Assembly (NCBI RefSeq): GCF_020085105.1
Contig: NC_058046.1
Location: 20,443,675-20,507,674, forward strand
Source of the DNA: Siniperca chuatsi
Lineage: Eukaryota > Chordata > Actinopteri > Centrarchiformes > Sinipercidae
Reading direction: 5' to 3'
Length of the DNA: 64,000 bases
This document shows positions 51,491-63,776 of this stretch, piece by piece. The notes under the pieces were generated by a model, which was not told the origin of the DNA, ran no database searches, and saw only the letters and a list, made by a program, of their open reading frames with translations. Numbering within the stretch: position 1 is the first letter of the stretch; every line of letters starts with the position of its first letter. Made by a program: the position numbers and the translations under genes.

Positions 51491-53987
51491 AAACAACTGT
51501 AGCCTGTTTTGTGTTTTGAATTCTTCCAAATGGCAGTTTTTTTAGTATAAGTAGAGCCTTTCCACTCTCCTCTGTTTAAGAGTTGCTACATTAACAATGA
51601 ATAGGAAAGTCGAACATTGTTGTTTTTTACATATATAAACCATATGTGTTTTATCATTTTATTATGTTTTATGTATCTGATGTTCAAGCCTGTGTGCATT
51701 ATTTGTTTCACCTGGCTGCAACATATATTTTCATTTGAGGACAATAAACCACAAAACGTGTTCTAATTCCCAGAAAACCATCATGTGTAAAGTCTAGCTA
51801 GGTTTCCAGCTGTTTTTTCTTCATTTCTTGTGGAGCTCTACGTGACTGTGGCATCACTGTGGGACACACTTTCTGTGCTGTTTTCTGGCTGTGGGTTTCT
51901 GGCTGCAGTGGCTCTTCCATACTGTGGATAAATTGTCCAGACACAAAAGAATAACATTTGAGAAACCGTTTTGTTTCATGCCGTAGGTGAATTATGAGTG
52001 AGCTGAAATGGAAAAACCTGCTGTGTGTAAGCCAGTCACTCACTGAATCTATTATTCAACAAAAGATACCCTGATTGCAGCACTTCACACTGAGGCTGAA
52101 CACACAGGAAACTATCAACATGCGCTGAAGTCACACAGGAAGCTGCCATAATATCACTACAGCACACTGTCATCAAAGGAACCATAACAAGAAGGAACCA
52201 CTGGTCTCACACATGCATCAGGAGCAGTGAGAGAGCCCGTGGAAAAAGCTGTCACACACAGGAGCAGACACTTTACGCTGCCTACTCTGTCCAGCTTCAT
52301 TCGGGAGCTTTTTTCTGACACTGTTTTGTCAGTGTTGTTGTAGAGCAAGCTGAGGACTGTTTGAATAGTACATTTTTTAAAGGGGTCCAGCGATTTAGTA
52401 TTACACTCCCATAAAATTGGGGGTCTCACAAGAGACAGTTTGAAGAAAAAAATGATCAAAATCGAAGCAGCAGCGACTGAGATGTCCTGACTTTTAGTCG
52501 TTAGTGTGGGTCAAGCTCCAAAAACATTGGATCCTACAATTGCCATAATGTAACTCGACTGATCGATCTTTATATTAGACCCTCCCTGCCCTTGCCTTGA
52601 TACACAATCAAAGATTTTTTTAAATGACTAGACTTGACATCAGAGTTGAGAAAACACATGTGATGGAAAGGCCTGTCCATCCAGCCAGCTGCAGGTCACT
52701 GCACAATACATTCAGATGATCAGTATGAAAAAGATAAATGTTTCCTTATATGCAGACATTCTGCTGGAACAAGAGTTGAGCTAACATGATCTTGACAATG
52801 TAAACTTGCACATCTGATGTATCTCACATTACGTATTTGCATATTTTGCATACAACGCTGTCTGATCTACACTATTTCAAATTTTAATTTCAAATCCATG
52901 TAGACAAGCAGATGTTGTCCATTCTCCAGGCACACAAAGAATAACCTTAACCAAGACCGCTGTTAATCCAGCTCCAAATTCTCTTCAACATCAACAACAC
53001 ATTATATATCAGCTCAAAACAAGCAATTTGCAAAGAGCAAATGTTGCACATAGTACACGATATATTTGACAGCCACAACAGGATGCATTATTACTTCTGT
53101 AATTGTTGTGTTATTGTTATTAATGACTGTGCTGAAGTCGATATATCAACAATTGTCTCTCCTGTGCAACAAGATAGACAGTAAAGTTTTTTCAAATCTG
53201 AATCTTATTACCACAGTTGCATCATTTCTGTGCGTGTTTGCAGCACAGCAATAGCAATAGCAGAAGTTGATTTGTCTTCTAAATCTGGAGACAATTAGTT
53301 GCTGGAACAGAAATCAAAATGCCAGAGCTAGTCATAATGTAGGTCTAAGGAAGACAGATTTCAGCTACACAATGGTGTTTTTACAGGGAGCTGCGAGAAA
53401 GAAAATAGTAGAGAGCGTGGAATTATAAGAGAGAGCTCTCTCTTTATCTTCCCCTTTCTCTCTGCCCCCATTTCCCACATCTGTAGAACAGATTATTCTA
53501 GTGGCGGATGGGTGAGATTAACCCCTAATAAGACTCTGCATTAACACCTCGCTGCTCTACTGTGTCTGCCTGTCTCTGGTATGACAGATTAGCTGCTGAA
53601 AGCCTTGCAGTACACAGTAAAGCAACAACACACACCTTCCCCAGGTCACGGAGCAGGGGAGAAGATAACCTTTGAATTTTAGCTCGGTTTTAAATCCTGG
53701 GCTTTCTTCATGGCACCCGAGTCTCTGTCTCATGTGCACGCCACACATCCACACCATCATGTACCCTCCTCCTTACATCTCCCTTCTACAAGAGGCCCCG
53801 TGAGAGTTACACACACACACAATCCCTGCAAGAGTTAGGCTTTTGCCCTCAGCCGGGTCACATTGACTTTCCCTGTGTGAGAGCAGGAACATACAGTGTA
53901 TAAAGAATTCATGGTGTATGTCTTTGAATGCAATGATCCATGATAAAATAGGTCCACACGGGCTGAGGGCCACGGGCAACCCAGGAG

Positions 53988-53988
<1 letters not shown>

Positions 53989-54024
<36 letters not shown>
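53989..54024 (+). repeat. AC microsatellite
   Basis: (AC)n; shorter (AC)n tracts follow at about 54203 and 54410. Confidence 0.95.
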
Positions 54025-54026
<2 letters not shown>

Positions 54027-54767
54027 AATAACCACATAACATGTAAAGAAGCATGGAAACAGGCAAAAACACAAACACAGGTTTATGCAGAAAAAAGCAA
54101 ATTCCTGCACGAGGAGTCACACACATTTAGGCCACCATGTACATGCCTCTGGGGGTACAAGGATGCACAAATCATGACATTCATCTTCTCCCACATGCAA
54201 AGACACACACACACACACACACAGAGTCTGAAGTCTTGTAAAATGGCTTTTATGGATGCCCCCTGTCCAAATGGGATCTGATAAACACACCAAGGTCTAT
54301 CCTGTTTAGTTGAATTAAATCTCTGTAGCTGTTAACATCATGGCCTTTCTCCTTTCCTTTAACTTCCTGCATAGCCCCTCCTTTCCTCTCCCCCACCCCC
54401 CATCCAACACACACACACACACACAGGGGTTGCCTCTGCTAGTGGTGGAAGTTATCCATCACATTTTTCATTCCCTCTCTCCATGGAGCCCCTCACAATC
54501 ACCTCATCTCTCCTCATCACATCTGCCAAAACATTTCTCTCACGCTTGCAGCACTGACAGTTTTCAAACGTTCCCCTTTGTAGAAAACTTTAGAAAACTC
54601 GAATTTACTGTATTGACACGATGTTGACTTTTATGGTCGGGCCATCGCCTCAAATCACAGGATGACACTTCTGCCTTGTTTGCGATGCTTTCAAACAGAA
54701 AATACTCCATTGGTAGATATAAGTCTATGATGTCGGGTTATTATTAGTTGTGTTATTTTGTATTGCA

Positions 54768-55081
54768 GGATTGCAACTAATGAATGATTATTTAGTCTAT
54801 GAAATGTAAAAGAAAATTGTGAAAACAATGTCTGTTACAATTTCTCAGCACCTAAGGTGATATCTTCAAATGTCTTGTTTGTCTGACTTACAGCCCCAAA
54901 CCCAAAGATATTCAGTTTACAACGATATAAAACAGAGAAAAGCAGAATATTCTCACATTTGAAAGACTGGGACAAGTCAATTTTTTGCATTTTTGCTTGA
55001 AAAATTACAAACAATTGATCAATTATAATAATAGTTAACGATTATGTCAAATGACTAATCAATTAATCAATTGTTTCAGGC
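54768..55081 (+). mobile_element. interspersed repeat, longer copy (pair with 40010)
   Basis: Contains CCAAAGATATTCAGTTTACA, AAAACAGAGAAAAGCAGAAT, TTTTTGCTTGAAAAATTACA and terminal ATCAATTAATCAATTGTTTC. The order matches a dispersed fish repeat whose ends are rich in TCGATTAATCGA-like palindromes. No ORF. Confidence 0.7.
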
Positions 55082-57036
55082 CTAAAGTGTTGTAAATTAT
55101 CAGTCTGTTGTATAAACTAGCCATTATTCTACTTCATTTGTTTCTAATTTTCTACTACATGGTGGACAGGTGGAGGGAGCAACAAAACCTACTGGCTTAG
55201 TGAATCTCTTTAGTACATATGTCACTTTGACATATTGCTGCAACACAATTATCTCTCCGTGTTGATGCATCAAGTCATGTACACTTTGACATTTTCTAAT
55301 AGGAACTAGAAAAATACACAACAAAAAATAAAATGAACCTAGAAACAATAGGTACATTGTTGAAAGTTACTGTACAATTTTAACAGTATTAGGATTTAAG
55401 GCGAATTTTCCCTTTAAGGTGGAACAACATGAGTGAAGTGGAAAATGATGCACTTCTGTGAAGTCATAAATCAACACCACCGTGTCCAACAAGAGCAGCT
55501 GAAAACAGACATCTTTATTTGAAAAAGATCCATTGGGTGTGTGAATCCAAAAGTTTCATAAGAGAGTCTGACAAACACTGGATCAGTGCTGATATTATAG
55601 GATACAAAAGCCTCTCAATCAATTTTTTTTAAATCTAAAGTGAACCAAAATTGTGGTTTTGAATTGTATACAGATTGCCACAGGATATCTGGATTGAATC
55701 TCTGGAATGGATATGGATGTGAAAAAAAAACCCAACTAATACTGAAGGCCAAGCATGTAGAGTTCATTGGAAACAGGTACAATGAGTGATGTTGACCATG
55801 ACACGGAGAATGCATTGTGGAGAGATGTGCTCTACTTCCTGTTTGTGTCCTCACTGCCAACTTTGCCTCGGCCAAATGATTGGCAATAAATGCTTCTGCC
55901 AGAAGCGCAGAAAACATTCACTCCTAGAATAAACTCTTCATTTACTAATGAGCCAGTCAGTTTTATGGGGTTTTGGCTGATATGTGGAATTTAAGTGCTC
56001 TAATGTGCTCGGTAAAAATTGGATAAATAAGACTGACACAAATGGAAACTATGCCTGCTATTTCTTTGTTAACCAATATCTAACTGATGTCAAATTCATA
56101 AATTCACAGCTTACTGGGTTTGTAGACTACAAATACTCCTAAAGAAGCACAGTAAAGACATCTGAAACACATTTATTCTCATATATTGTCAAGACTGGAT
56201 CAACAATGTGTTTCTGACTAAACTTAAAATAGTTAAATTAAATGGCTCAAACTTGCCAATTTGTAGTCTTGTAAGTATAAAGTTAGATAACAGTCCATCC
56301 TACACTAAGACACAAGGGATGTCACTGCTTCATTTGTCTAAACAAACAAAAACCTAAATGAATATATAAATAAAAACATAACAGAGGCCACATTTATGTT
56401 TTTTCCAATCAGCCAACAAGCAACCTGAACAGAGTTCCAGCAGTCAGAGGTGTGTGCTGCCCCCTAGTGGCTTCAATACAACACAACTATCTAATGAGGT
56501 TCAGTATGGCTGGTGAGGACTGACGATGTATCTTGCAGAGCAGCCACAAACACAAATGAAGAAGTGGTTTACAAACAATATATTGACTACTGGTATGTAT
56601 TACAATAATTGAATAAATGTATTTTTTCTCTGGCGTCTTGTTGGTACATATTAAACAATTTTAAATAGAAATTGGAGGAATTTAAAGTCATTTTTATTTT
56701 GCATTTGAATGTTTATTAATACAAAAACCAGAAAAGTGTTGATATAGAATGACACAAAACATAAACATGAAAATCTGAGTCTGTAAATACCAGGGAACTA
56801 AAAAGGACATGCATTACGACTTAAAAACTTCCATCTTGATGCAACCACTTTGTATTTACATTGTATCTGTGATGGCAAAAACACACTGCTGTTGTAATTA
56901 AAAACAGAATAACTTATACACAGAAAACTGACAGTGACCAAAAATTATTTTTTCTTTTCTGTTAATCTAAGATTATAAGTAATGATACATTTCCAAAAAC
57001 TTGTTCAGAACAAATGAATGAAAATCAAGTCATTTG

Positions 57037-57042
57037 TTTATT
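57037..57042 (-). promoter_or_regulatory. candidate ndc80 poly(A) signal
   Basis: AATAAA on the minus strand about 120 bases beyond the ndc80 stop codon. Confidence 0.5.
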
Positions 57043-57160
57043 TTTTCCAAGATGGCAACAAACTAAAAACACAAATAACGGGAATATCCCACACACTTCC
57101 ATAGTGTCTGAAATGATCTCCCCCCTGCAGACCTGAAGGCCTCTATCCTTCCGCCTCACT

Positions 57161-57289
57161 TTATAAACTGTTTGCCTTGGACATGAAGCTCTTCAAAGTT
57201 CCCCGCAGCTTCTGTACAGCAGCCTCATCCTCTTCTACAGCTTTAGAGCAGACACGCTGCACTCTGCTGTGCAGATCCTCCAGGCACTT
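57161..57289 (-). CDS. ndc80: ndc80 last exon and stop
   Basis: [35 protein letters not shown] and KANSL, then a TAA stop. Confidence 0.9.
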   Translation of the reverse strand, partial: KCLEDLHSRVQRVCSKAVEEDEAAVQKLRGTLKSFMSKANSL

Positions 57290-60200
57290 CTGTTGTACAG
57301 GAACCACAGGAGTCAATGGGTTATATATTATTATATTACACATTAATCTATTAGAATTATATAAATACAGGTACAGATACAACATGAATAATGCTTCTAC
57401 CAGACCAGTCATTACTGAGAATAAAAAAGAACATGTTAAATATGTTTGGATTAAGATAGCTATTATAGTGCATTGTTTAGCTTATCAGTGCCATTTTGCT
57501 ATAATTTGTATTGTATTTTTCATACAATCAAATCTTTTCTGCATGGAAAGCCTCAACATATCAAGTCAATGATATGACATCTAAACCTCAGTGAAATAAA
57601 TCTTCTAAATTTTTGTTTGTTGTACGTATGTTTGTTTGCTTGCGAGAACAAATTTACACTTTGTGTTTAGAGAAGTTTGTAGATGCCTACGCCATTTAAA
57701 ATTTAATGTAATTTTCTTTCTGTCTTCTTCTTTGAAGTATGCCTGAGATATAGCTTCTTTTTTAAAGCATGAGTGACAGATGCAGAGTTGAAAGAAAGTT
57801 ACCTCTGTAATGGACAAGTGGTTAGCAGCTGTGGTAAACACAGACGCAAGGTTGTTGGCTACTGTTCGTCTCTCCTCATTGGTCTCCTGCAGCACCAGGT
57901 GGTACCTGAAAAAGAGTCGGCCACAAGTGTTTTATGCTAAAACAAAAAATTCATCATTCAGATTGACAGAAATGTTAAAGCTCACGCATCAAGCCCCATT
58001 TAATGAATATCTTAATAAATGAGGCAGAGATATTAGGTTCAAAGGTTGATGTAATCTTTAAGACATAAATATTGCTGATAAATATATGTAATAGTCACTC
58101 ACTGTTGTTGCGCTGCCTTCAGTTGTTGCACAGCTTCGTCATAACCATAATTAACCTTCTTCTCAAGAAGCTTACGATGGTTCTCTGCTGACTCCATCTC
58201 TTTTGCCCAATCCTGTTCCTCTCGGGCCAGCTCCTATACAGACACAAACACACAGGAAACTGTTGTCAGTACGTGTATGATGCAACTGTGCATTTTCTGT
58301 ATGTCACCAATGTGTTCAAATGTTAACTCATTCCTGTTTTTCAGCTCAGAAGACAAATAGTTAAGTGCTGAACTGACACCAAAACAAATGCCATCATGTC
58401 TAAATTTGGTTAGGTCTGCTCCATGTGTGCCATTTGGTGGATGCCAAATGGTGCATGTAGTAATATGGAATTGCTACCAACATAAAACAGACTGAACTAT
58501 ATGGACTGTACCTGCATGTCAAAATCCAATCGTTCATCCAGCTTGCGAATCTGCTCTCTCAGCTGCTTCAGGTCATTGGACTTGTCCAAGATGTTAGAAT
58601 TCACCTTAAAGACACGCGCACACAACCATTATAAATGCCGCACTAAAAAACTGTTGCTGCCTTTTCTAATATTCCAAATGTGATTTTAAAAAAGATGCGA
58701 TGTGTCAGTACGGGAATAAGTTAATAGTGCAAAAATAATAACAATTGTGTTACCTGTTCACAAGACTCCTCGAGACTGAGTTTCATGTTGGCCAATCGAC
58801 TGTTCTCCTCCTCCACATCACTGACCAGCTTTCTCAGGAGCATCTACAACACACAGCATAGATCAGAAATAGTACGCAGAATACCAAAATCATCATCACA
58901 CAATAAACAATCCAATCTCCAACGGCCTACAATGTAGTAAAAAAATGTCCAAAGCTACAAATAACTGCATATGGAAGAAACCTAATCATTGGGATAGTAA
59001 GCTAGTCTTGTTTATACGGAATTTAATTAAAATTAAAGGATTAGCAGGAAGTACCTGTATCTGCGTTTTATGCTGAACCATGCTGCCGGGTCCACATTCA
59101 AACGGCCTGATCTCAAAATCGTGACCACAGGCGTTCTCTGCAGACAGTGGTATCAGCTTCAGTTTACGTGCCAGCTTGTGGTACTCTGCTAGCTTCAACT
59201 CCACCTGGGATAGAGGGTATCAACAGGACAGACACAGGAGGGGCAAGGAAACAAATCAAAAGGTCAAAATGTGTGCCACTGGATGAAAAACATCTTCTAT
59301 TATCAAACTACACTGACTACAACTGGGTAGCAAAAAAACACTTATATAAAATATTATAGTTTAATCCCTCCCAAGAAGAAACTGATATCATGAATATTAT
59401 ATCAGAGTATGAGCATGATTCATATGTCACATACACCATCAAAACCAAATGCTACAACTCCTACTCCTCTTTGCATACATACTAGATGTGTATACAGTAC
59501 CTTCTCTTTGACTTTGGCCAGAGCGATCTCTTCATTCCACTTGTGCTGTTCACCATCTTCAAGAGACTTGCTGAGACTGGAGATGGTCTGTTGGAGTTCC
59601 CTCTTTTCTCTGTTGATCCTCTCTACATCAGCTGGAGTAAACTTCTGGTTCTGCAGGAGGTGTTGCAGTTCATTTCGCTCATGTTTTAGAGAGTCCAGAT
59701 GACTGACTGCAGAAGAACAGAGGAAAAAACATGATGAATATGGAATCCGAACCAATCCTCAATTCTGTTTGGAGACGTTCAAAGCTATTGTAGAAGACCC
59801 AATAAGCCCACTTGTGACCACATAACAGTTTATTTAAACACCCGGGTAACCATGTGCTAATTTGAACCTGAATACTGTTTAGTTACTACTAAAGAACTAT
59901 GTTGCTTAGTGGGAGCCTTTTTTGCACTGAATAATTACTGGTTGACAGTAAGAGACTGAATGTTTGCACTCTGCACTGTTAGCAGTCTATAAAACACTGT
60001 AAAGTATGATCTCTTAATTAAAAACAGGAATATTAAATGTTTTTAAACAGGGACTCAAATTGAGAAAGTATCTCAGCTAAGACACAAGTCCAGTTAACCC
60101 ATAACTAGAATCCTTATTATGTTGTTGCTGAGAATGCAGAGGACCAAGAAGAACTTGGAAATGTGTAATATGCACAGCTGTCTTTATGGTGACTGAATAT

Positions 60201-63200
60201 TCAGATCCAGACATCATCAGATGCCCACAGGATAAGTGCGTCCTGCCAAAGAACTGGCTGACTGACATGGTTACATTGAACACTTTATTGCCCGTATGTA
60301 CCAGTGGTCTCCAGCTCATCATTCAGTTCTGAAGATTTGTTCTCCAGGTTGGCTTTAAAGGACTCCAGGCTGCTTCGATAACTCTGGAGCTTCTTGAGGT
60401 CTGCCTGCAGCTTCACCCTTTCCATCCTCTTGGTCATTAGACGGTCCTGTCCAGGAGGAAGAGACAGACAATTATCTGTCTGATTTATTGTTGCTCACAC
60501 TAAAGATGTTTCATATTACTCATAGAACTTATTACAGTCCAAAGGTTGAAAATATTTCAGCTACAGCTTGCACCTCCCAATAGTCATAAATATCTCCATT
60601 TCCTTTCCTTTTGAGCAGTGTTTTTTTTGTTTGTTTGTTTGACGATGCTCAGGTTTTCACCCTTTCCACTTAGAATTAATGCAATACAATTGCCCTCACT
60701 GTATACAACAAATGGTAAGGGAAATATCAAGATTTTAAAATCATAATCTAATCTGTACACATGGGGATGCGTCAATAGGAAAGTCTTCTGACCGTCTGGC
60801 TCTCCTTCTCCAGTCGTTCAACCTCATCACTGAGTATTCTGTGTTTCTCCTCCATCGCGGCCAGAAGGGCTTCATCAACGTTGTAAAGCTTCTCTGTGAA
60901 GACAAACACACACACACACTTCTTGTTGATTTTTCAATATGAATTTGTTGATTGGACTCTAATTTTTCCTTATAAAATATAAATTGAAACACAACTGAAT
61001 TAAAATGATGCTTAAATATACATAGAAACCAATTCATTATTAAAAAAACAATTAATTTCATAGAGAGAAGCTGTGCTTACTTAGTTTATTGAGGAATGTT
61101 TCATCCTCATCCTCAAAAGTGTCATCACCCTGCATGAACTTGGAGTATGTCTCAGCTGTGAAGTCCAGGAAGAGCTGCACAGGAACAAAGTGAAAGAGAA
61201 GATTAAAAAAACAAAAACAAAGTTAGAGTACCCATATAATGTTCACTTCTGTTGAGGACGTTGACGCTGGTCAAAATACAGAGAGAACACTTGAATAGCT
61301 TTGTAATATACTGCATCAGTACAAAAACACATACTGTTAGTAACCATGTAACAAGAAGGTATTGTGTTTGATTCCAGCAAGAGATGTACAATATATCCTC
61401 TTGACATGTCTCTACATATACTTTTTTAGCAGTGGAGTGTTTGATGCTGTTTAAAGAAGTCAGAGTACCTTGTTAAACTCAGCCCCTTCCTCGATATTGT
61501 CACTGTCTTCACAGAAATCACTGAACAGCAGCTCCTGCTTACTCAAACTCCAGTTGATCTGAAACACAGAATAAGCACAAACACTGGTTTAAACTAATAA
61601 GTTTTTTTGCGTTTTTTGTTGCATTCTGCATCCTATGCAAATGAACCTGGTTTTAGATGAAAACGCTCCACTGTAATTCCTATTAAATAGTGTTGTTTGC
61701 TTCTCACCTTGACGTTATCAATTAGCCACATGAGAGCACCAAGGGCCTGAGGCCAGGTATGGGGAGCTCCAACAGAATACATTGAACACTTGGAGAGAAC
61801 AAATGGATACCTTAAACCGGAAACAGGGAGAAAAATAAAGACAGTCAGCAATGTTTCTTAAACTATAGAAGAGGAGCCAACATGAAGGCTCACAACAAAT
61901 GGTTAAGTTACTTACATGTACAGACTTCTTGTACTATGATTTTGCTATAAGCTGTAGCCTTTCTTAAAGATTTTCTCTCTATCGTTCTTTGTATTTTCTG
62001 TGATACCAATGTTTTTTTTATATTTTTATGAATGTTTTGTGCATTGTTTTATCCAGCCCCCATCCTTAAATTTCAGTGGTACTAAACTGCCTTTTGAATA
62101 CACATAGCTAGGCTACCAAGTACCAAATATGCACTTAAGACTGTAGGGATACTAAATGAAACTAAGATATACTAATATATACAGTACAATACTTATTAAT
62201 ACTAAAAGATAGCATTTTACCTCAGAGCTTTTAGGATAGCTGGAACCTCCTCCTCAACTTTTGAGTTTGGCATCTCAAAGGTTGGGTCTAGCTGGCGGTA
62301 GATGAACTCAAACATCTTCACAAACTCCTTGGAAGAGGGAGACTGGAGGGTCTTGGCTGACAAAGTGCCTGGGTAACCCTGCTCTGTCAAGAACTTGAAA
62401 GATATAAGAAGGAATATCAAGCTGAACAGAGCTATGGATTCCCACTCATACTGACAAACACCTATACTACTTTTGTGCTGCAAGTGCAGGTAAAAAAAGA
62501 GGTTCAGCTATAATTCAATTCCACACTCCGTTAGATATTGGCAGCTAGATATTGGCTGCAATAAAAATATTTAATCAGTACTAATGTAATAATACAAATA
62601 AAAAATAAAATACAAACCTGATATCAGCCAATATTGATATTATGCTGATATAGTGGTGAAGCTATCAAAGTAGAACCAAAGGTGCTGGAGCTTTGCAACA
62701 AAGCACAACCAGGTAAAATATATAACGTAAGCCCTTCAGACCTTTGTGTGGTAAATGTGTTTATCACACAAACACAGACAAAGGGGTGTTGCATTAATAC
62801 TCAGCAGTTCAATGAAATGAGGTGTATGTTACTGTCTGCCACAGTGACTTTTTGGATACAACCACTATGTGGCACTAAAGTCACAGATTTTCGTATCTCC
62901 CACAGTGGGTTTAATGTATTTAACATAAAGGGTGTAGCAATGTTAAAACAGACAAACCTTTCTGTGTGTATATACATTACATAGACTGAGAAATAAAGTG
63001 TTTTTACCTCATGCAGCTGTCTGATACATTGCTGAACAAAGGATTTATCATGCAGCGGTCTGGCGTCTTTGATCTTCTCAGTTCCTCCAAACCCTGACAT
63101 GATGCTGTTACGTGGCATGCTGGCTCCACTAGTCCTGCAGTCAAAATATTAACATACAACCACAATATCAAATATCAATTTTGTTAATTTAAGGAAATAT

Positions 63201-63776
63201 AACAGTTTCATTTCATTTGCATCTAAATAATTGCGTTGTGGAAATGTATTAATGGAAAAACAAAAGACACTCATTAGATTAGTAATTTACAATGAATTTG
63301 ACTGATTTTACCTTGAGTAAGATAATCAACTCTTCTAATTTACTTTCAGTACCTTTTACCACATTTGTGACACTGGTTTAAATCAAGTAAGTAACTAAAG
63401 GCTCAGTCAGCTGAGGTTTTCACAGAGGTATTATTCTCTCTGGGGTCATATTCACAGGATACTTACATACAGAAGTTTTCTTATACACTGTGTAAGGTAA
63501 AGACTATACATTTTCATTACTTTACTTCATCTTACTACCACTGTAATTGTTCTGGTACAATCTGTGTTAGATTTTATTGATGTATATACAAAATATTCTG
63601 TATGTTCTCAGTCTTTTATAGTTGTTTTTACACATCTATGTGAAAAACATTGTAATGCAATTTTGTACATTTCTGAAATATTATTCACTTACCGGGGACC
63701 AAAGAAGCTGGTCCGTCTTTCAGAGGTCACAGACTGTGGTTTAGGTATGTTGAGCTTTCCAAATGAAGGCTGTTTA
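57161..63776 (-). CDS. ndc80: ndc80 (HEC1), 15 coding exons, N-terminus beyond window
   Basis: NDC80 is the microtubule-binding subunit of the outer-kinetochore Ndc80 complex, paired with NUF2. Exons on the minus strand: 63693-63776, 63008-63134, 62221-62393, 61708-61810, 61469-61558, 61081-61174, 60793-60893, 60302-60446, 59501-59706, 59055-59204, 58754-58843, 58512-58604, 58103-58233, 57803-57905, 57161-57289. Phases join cleanly over 1819 nt, about 606 residues; the human protein has 642, so about 35-40 N-terminal residues lie past 64000. Visible parts are the end of the phosphorylated tail, the calponin-homology head ([20 protein letters not shown] to [18 protein letters not shown]), then long coiled coil with the loop-region motif [15 protein letters not shown]. 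The gene is tail-to-tail with gdnf. Confidence 0.95.
57803..57905 (-). CDS. ndc80: ndc80 exon: tetramerisation segment
   Basis: [20 protein letters not shown], then [14 protein letters not shown]. Matches the conserved segment with the T-EERR motif near the C-terminus, which joins SPC24/SPC25. Confidence 0.94.
58103..58233 (-). CDS. ndc80: ndc80 exon: C-terminal coiled coil
   Basis: [20 protein letters not shown], then [20 protein letters not shown]. Ends CAACA|GTGAGT with two bases carried over. Confidence 0.9.
58512..58604 (-). CDS. ndc80: ndc80 exon: C-terminal coiled coil
   Basis: [20 protein letters not shown], then [12 protein letters not shown] 93-nt phase 0-0 exon. Confidence 0.88.
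58754..58843 (-). CDS. ndc80: ndc80 exon: C-terminal coiled coil
   Basis: [20 protein letters not shown], then [11 protein letters not shown] 90-nt phase 0-0 exon in coiled coil. Confidence 0.88.
59055..59204 (-). CDS. ndc80: ndc80 exon: loop region
   Basis: [20 protein letters not shown], then GHDFEIRPF. This is the conserved Ndc80 loop neighbourhood that interrupts the coiled coil and recruits partners. Confidence 0.95.
59501..59706 (-). CDS. ndc80: ndc80 exon: coiled coil before the loop
   Basis: [40 protein letters not shown] and [14 protein letters not shown], closely matching the human coiled coil (ADIERIN, NELQQTI). Confidence 0.94.
60302..60446 (-). CDS. ndc80: ndc80 exon: coiled coil
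   Basis: [20 protein letters not shown], then [20 protein letters not shown]. Continuous coiled coil. The donor ACTG|GTACAT is weaker than its neighbours, but phase and homology support it. Confidence 0.88.
60793..60893 (-). CDS. ndc80: ndc80 exon: coiled coil start
   Basis: [20 protein letters not shown], then [13 protein letters not shown]. Heptad-like Leu/charged spacing begins here. Donor ACG|GTCAGA. Confidence 0.9.
61081..61174 (-). CDS. ndc80: ndc80 exon: hairpin region
   Basis: [20 protein letters not shown], then [11 protein letters not shown], matching the conserved segment that leads from the head into the coiled coil. Donor CTAA|GTAAGC. Confidence 0.92.
61469..61558 (-). CDS. ndc80: ndc80 exon: end of CH head
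   Basis: [20 protein letters not shown], then [11 protein letters not shown] 90-nt phase 0-0 exon with an acidic stretch, in the variable segment after the CH core. Confidence 0.9.
61708..61810 (-). CDS. ndc80: ndc80 exon: CH domain core
   Basis: [20 protein letters not shown], then [14 protein letters not shown], the most conserved stretch of NDC80. Acceptor GGTTTAAG, donor AAG|GTGAGA. Confidence 0.95.
62221..62393 (-). CDS. ndc80: ndc80 exon: CH domain
   Basis: [20 protein letters not shown], then [20 protein letters not shown] and [12 protein letters not shown]: helices of the CH head that contacts microtubules. Ends CTGAG|GTAAAA; the split codon reads Arg where human has Gly. Confidence 0.94.
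63008..63134 (-). CDS. ndc80: ndc80 exon: tail end and start of CH domain
   Basis: [10 protein letters not shown] retains Ser/Thr in basic contexts, at the positions of human Aurora sites Ser62 and Ser69. [20 protein letters not shown], then QLHE, opens the calponin-homology head. Confidence 0.94.
63693..63776 (-). CDS. ndc80: ndc80 first exon in window: N-terminal tail
   Basis: [14 protein letters not shown], then [12 protein letters not shown]. The RRTSFF sequence matches the region of the human Aurora B site Ser55. Begins with one base completing an upstream codon; the preceding exon is outside the window. Donor CCCG|GTAAGT. Confidence 0.9.

Larger units (their letters stand above)
42290..57036. 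other. gdnf-ndc80 intergenic interval
   Basis: About 15 kb without a recognisable exon on either strand. Longest open frames are about 100 codons without homology. Contains microsatellites (45773, 47571, 50369, 53989), a tRNA-like fragment (48116), and dispersed repeats (46723, 50985, 54768). It could hold gdnf enhancers, but none can be identified from one sequence. Confidence 0.65.

Noticed and set aside
53773..54126. Cys/Val-repeat ORFs on the minus strand
   Set aside because: They run through the AC microsatellite and have no homology or splice support.
57177..57572. 131-codon plus-strand ORF over the last ndc80 exon
   Set aside because: Antisense to the ndc80 C-terminus and intron; low-complexity Tyr/Arg segment, no homology.
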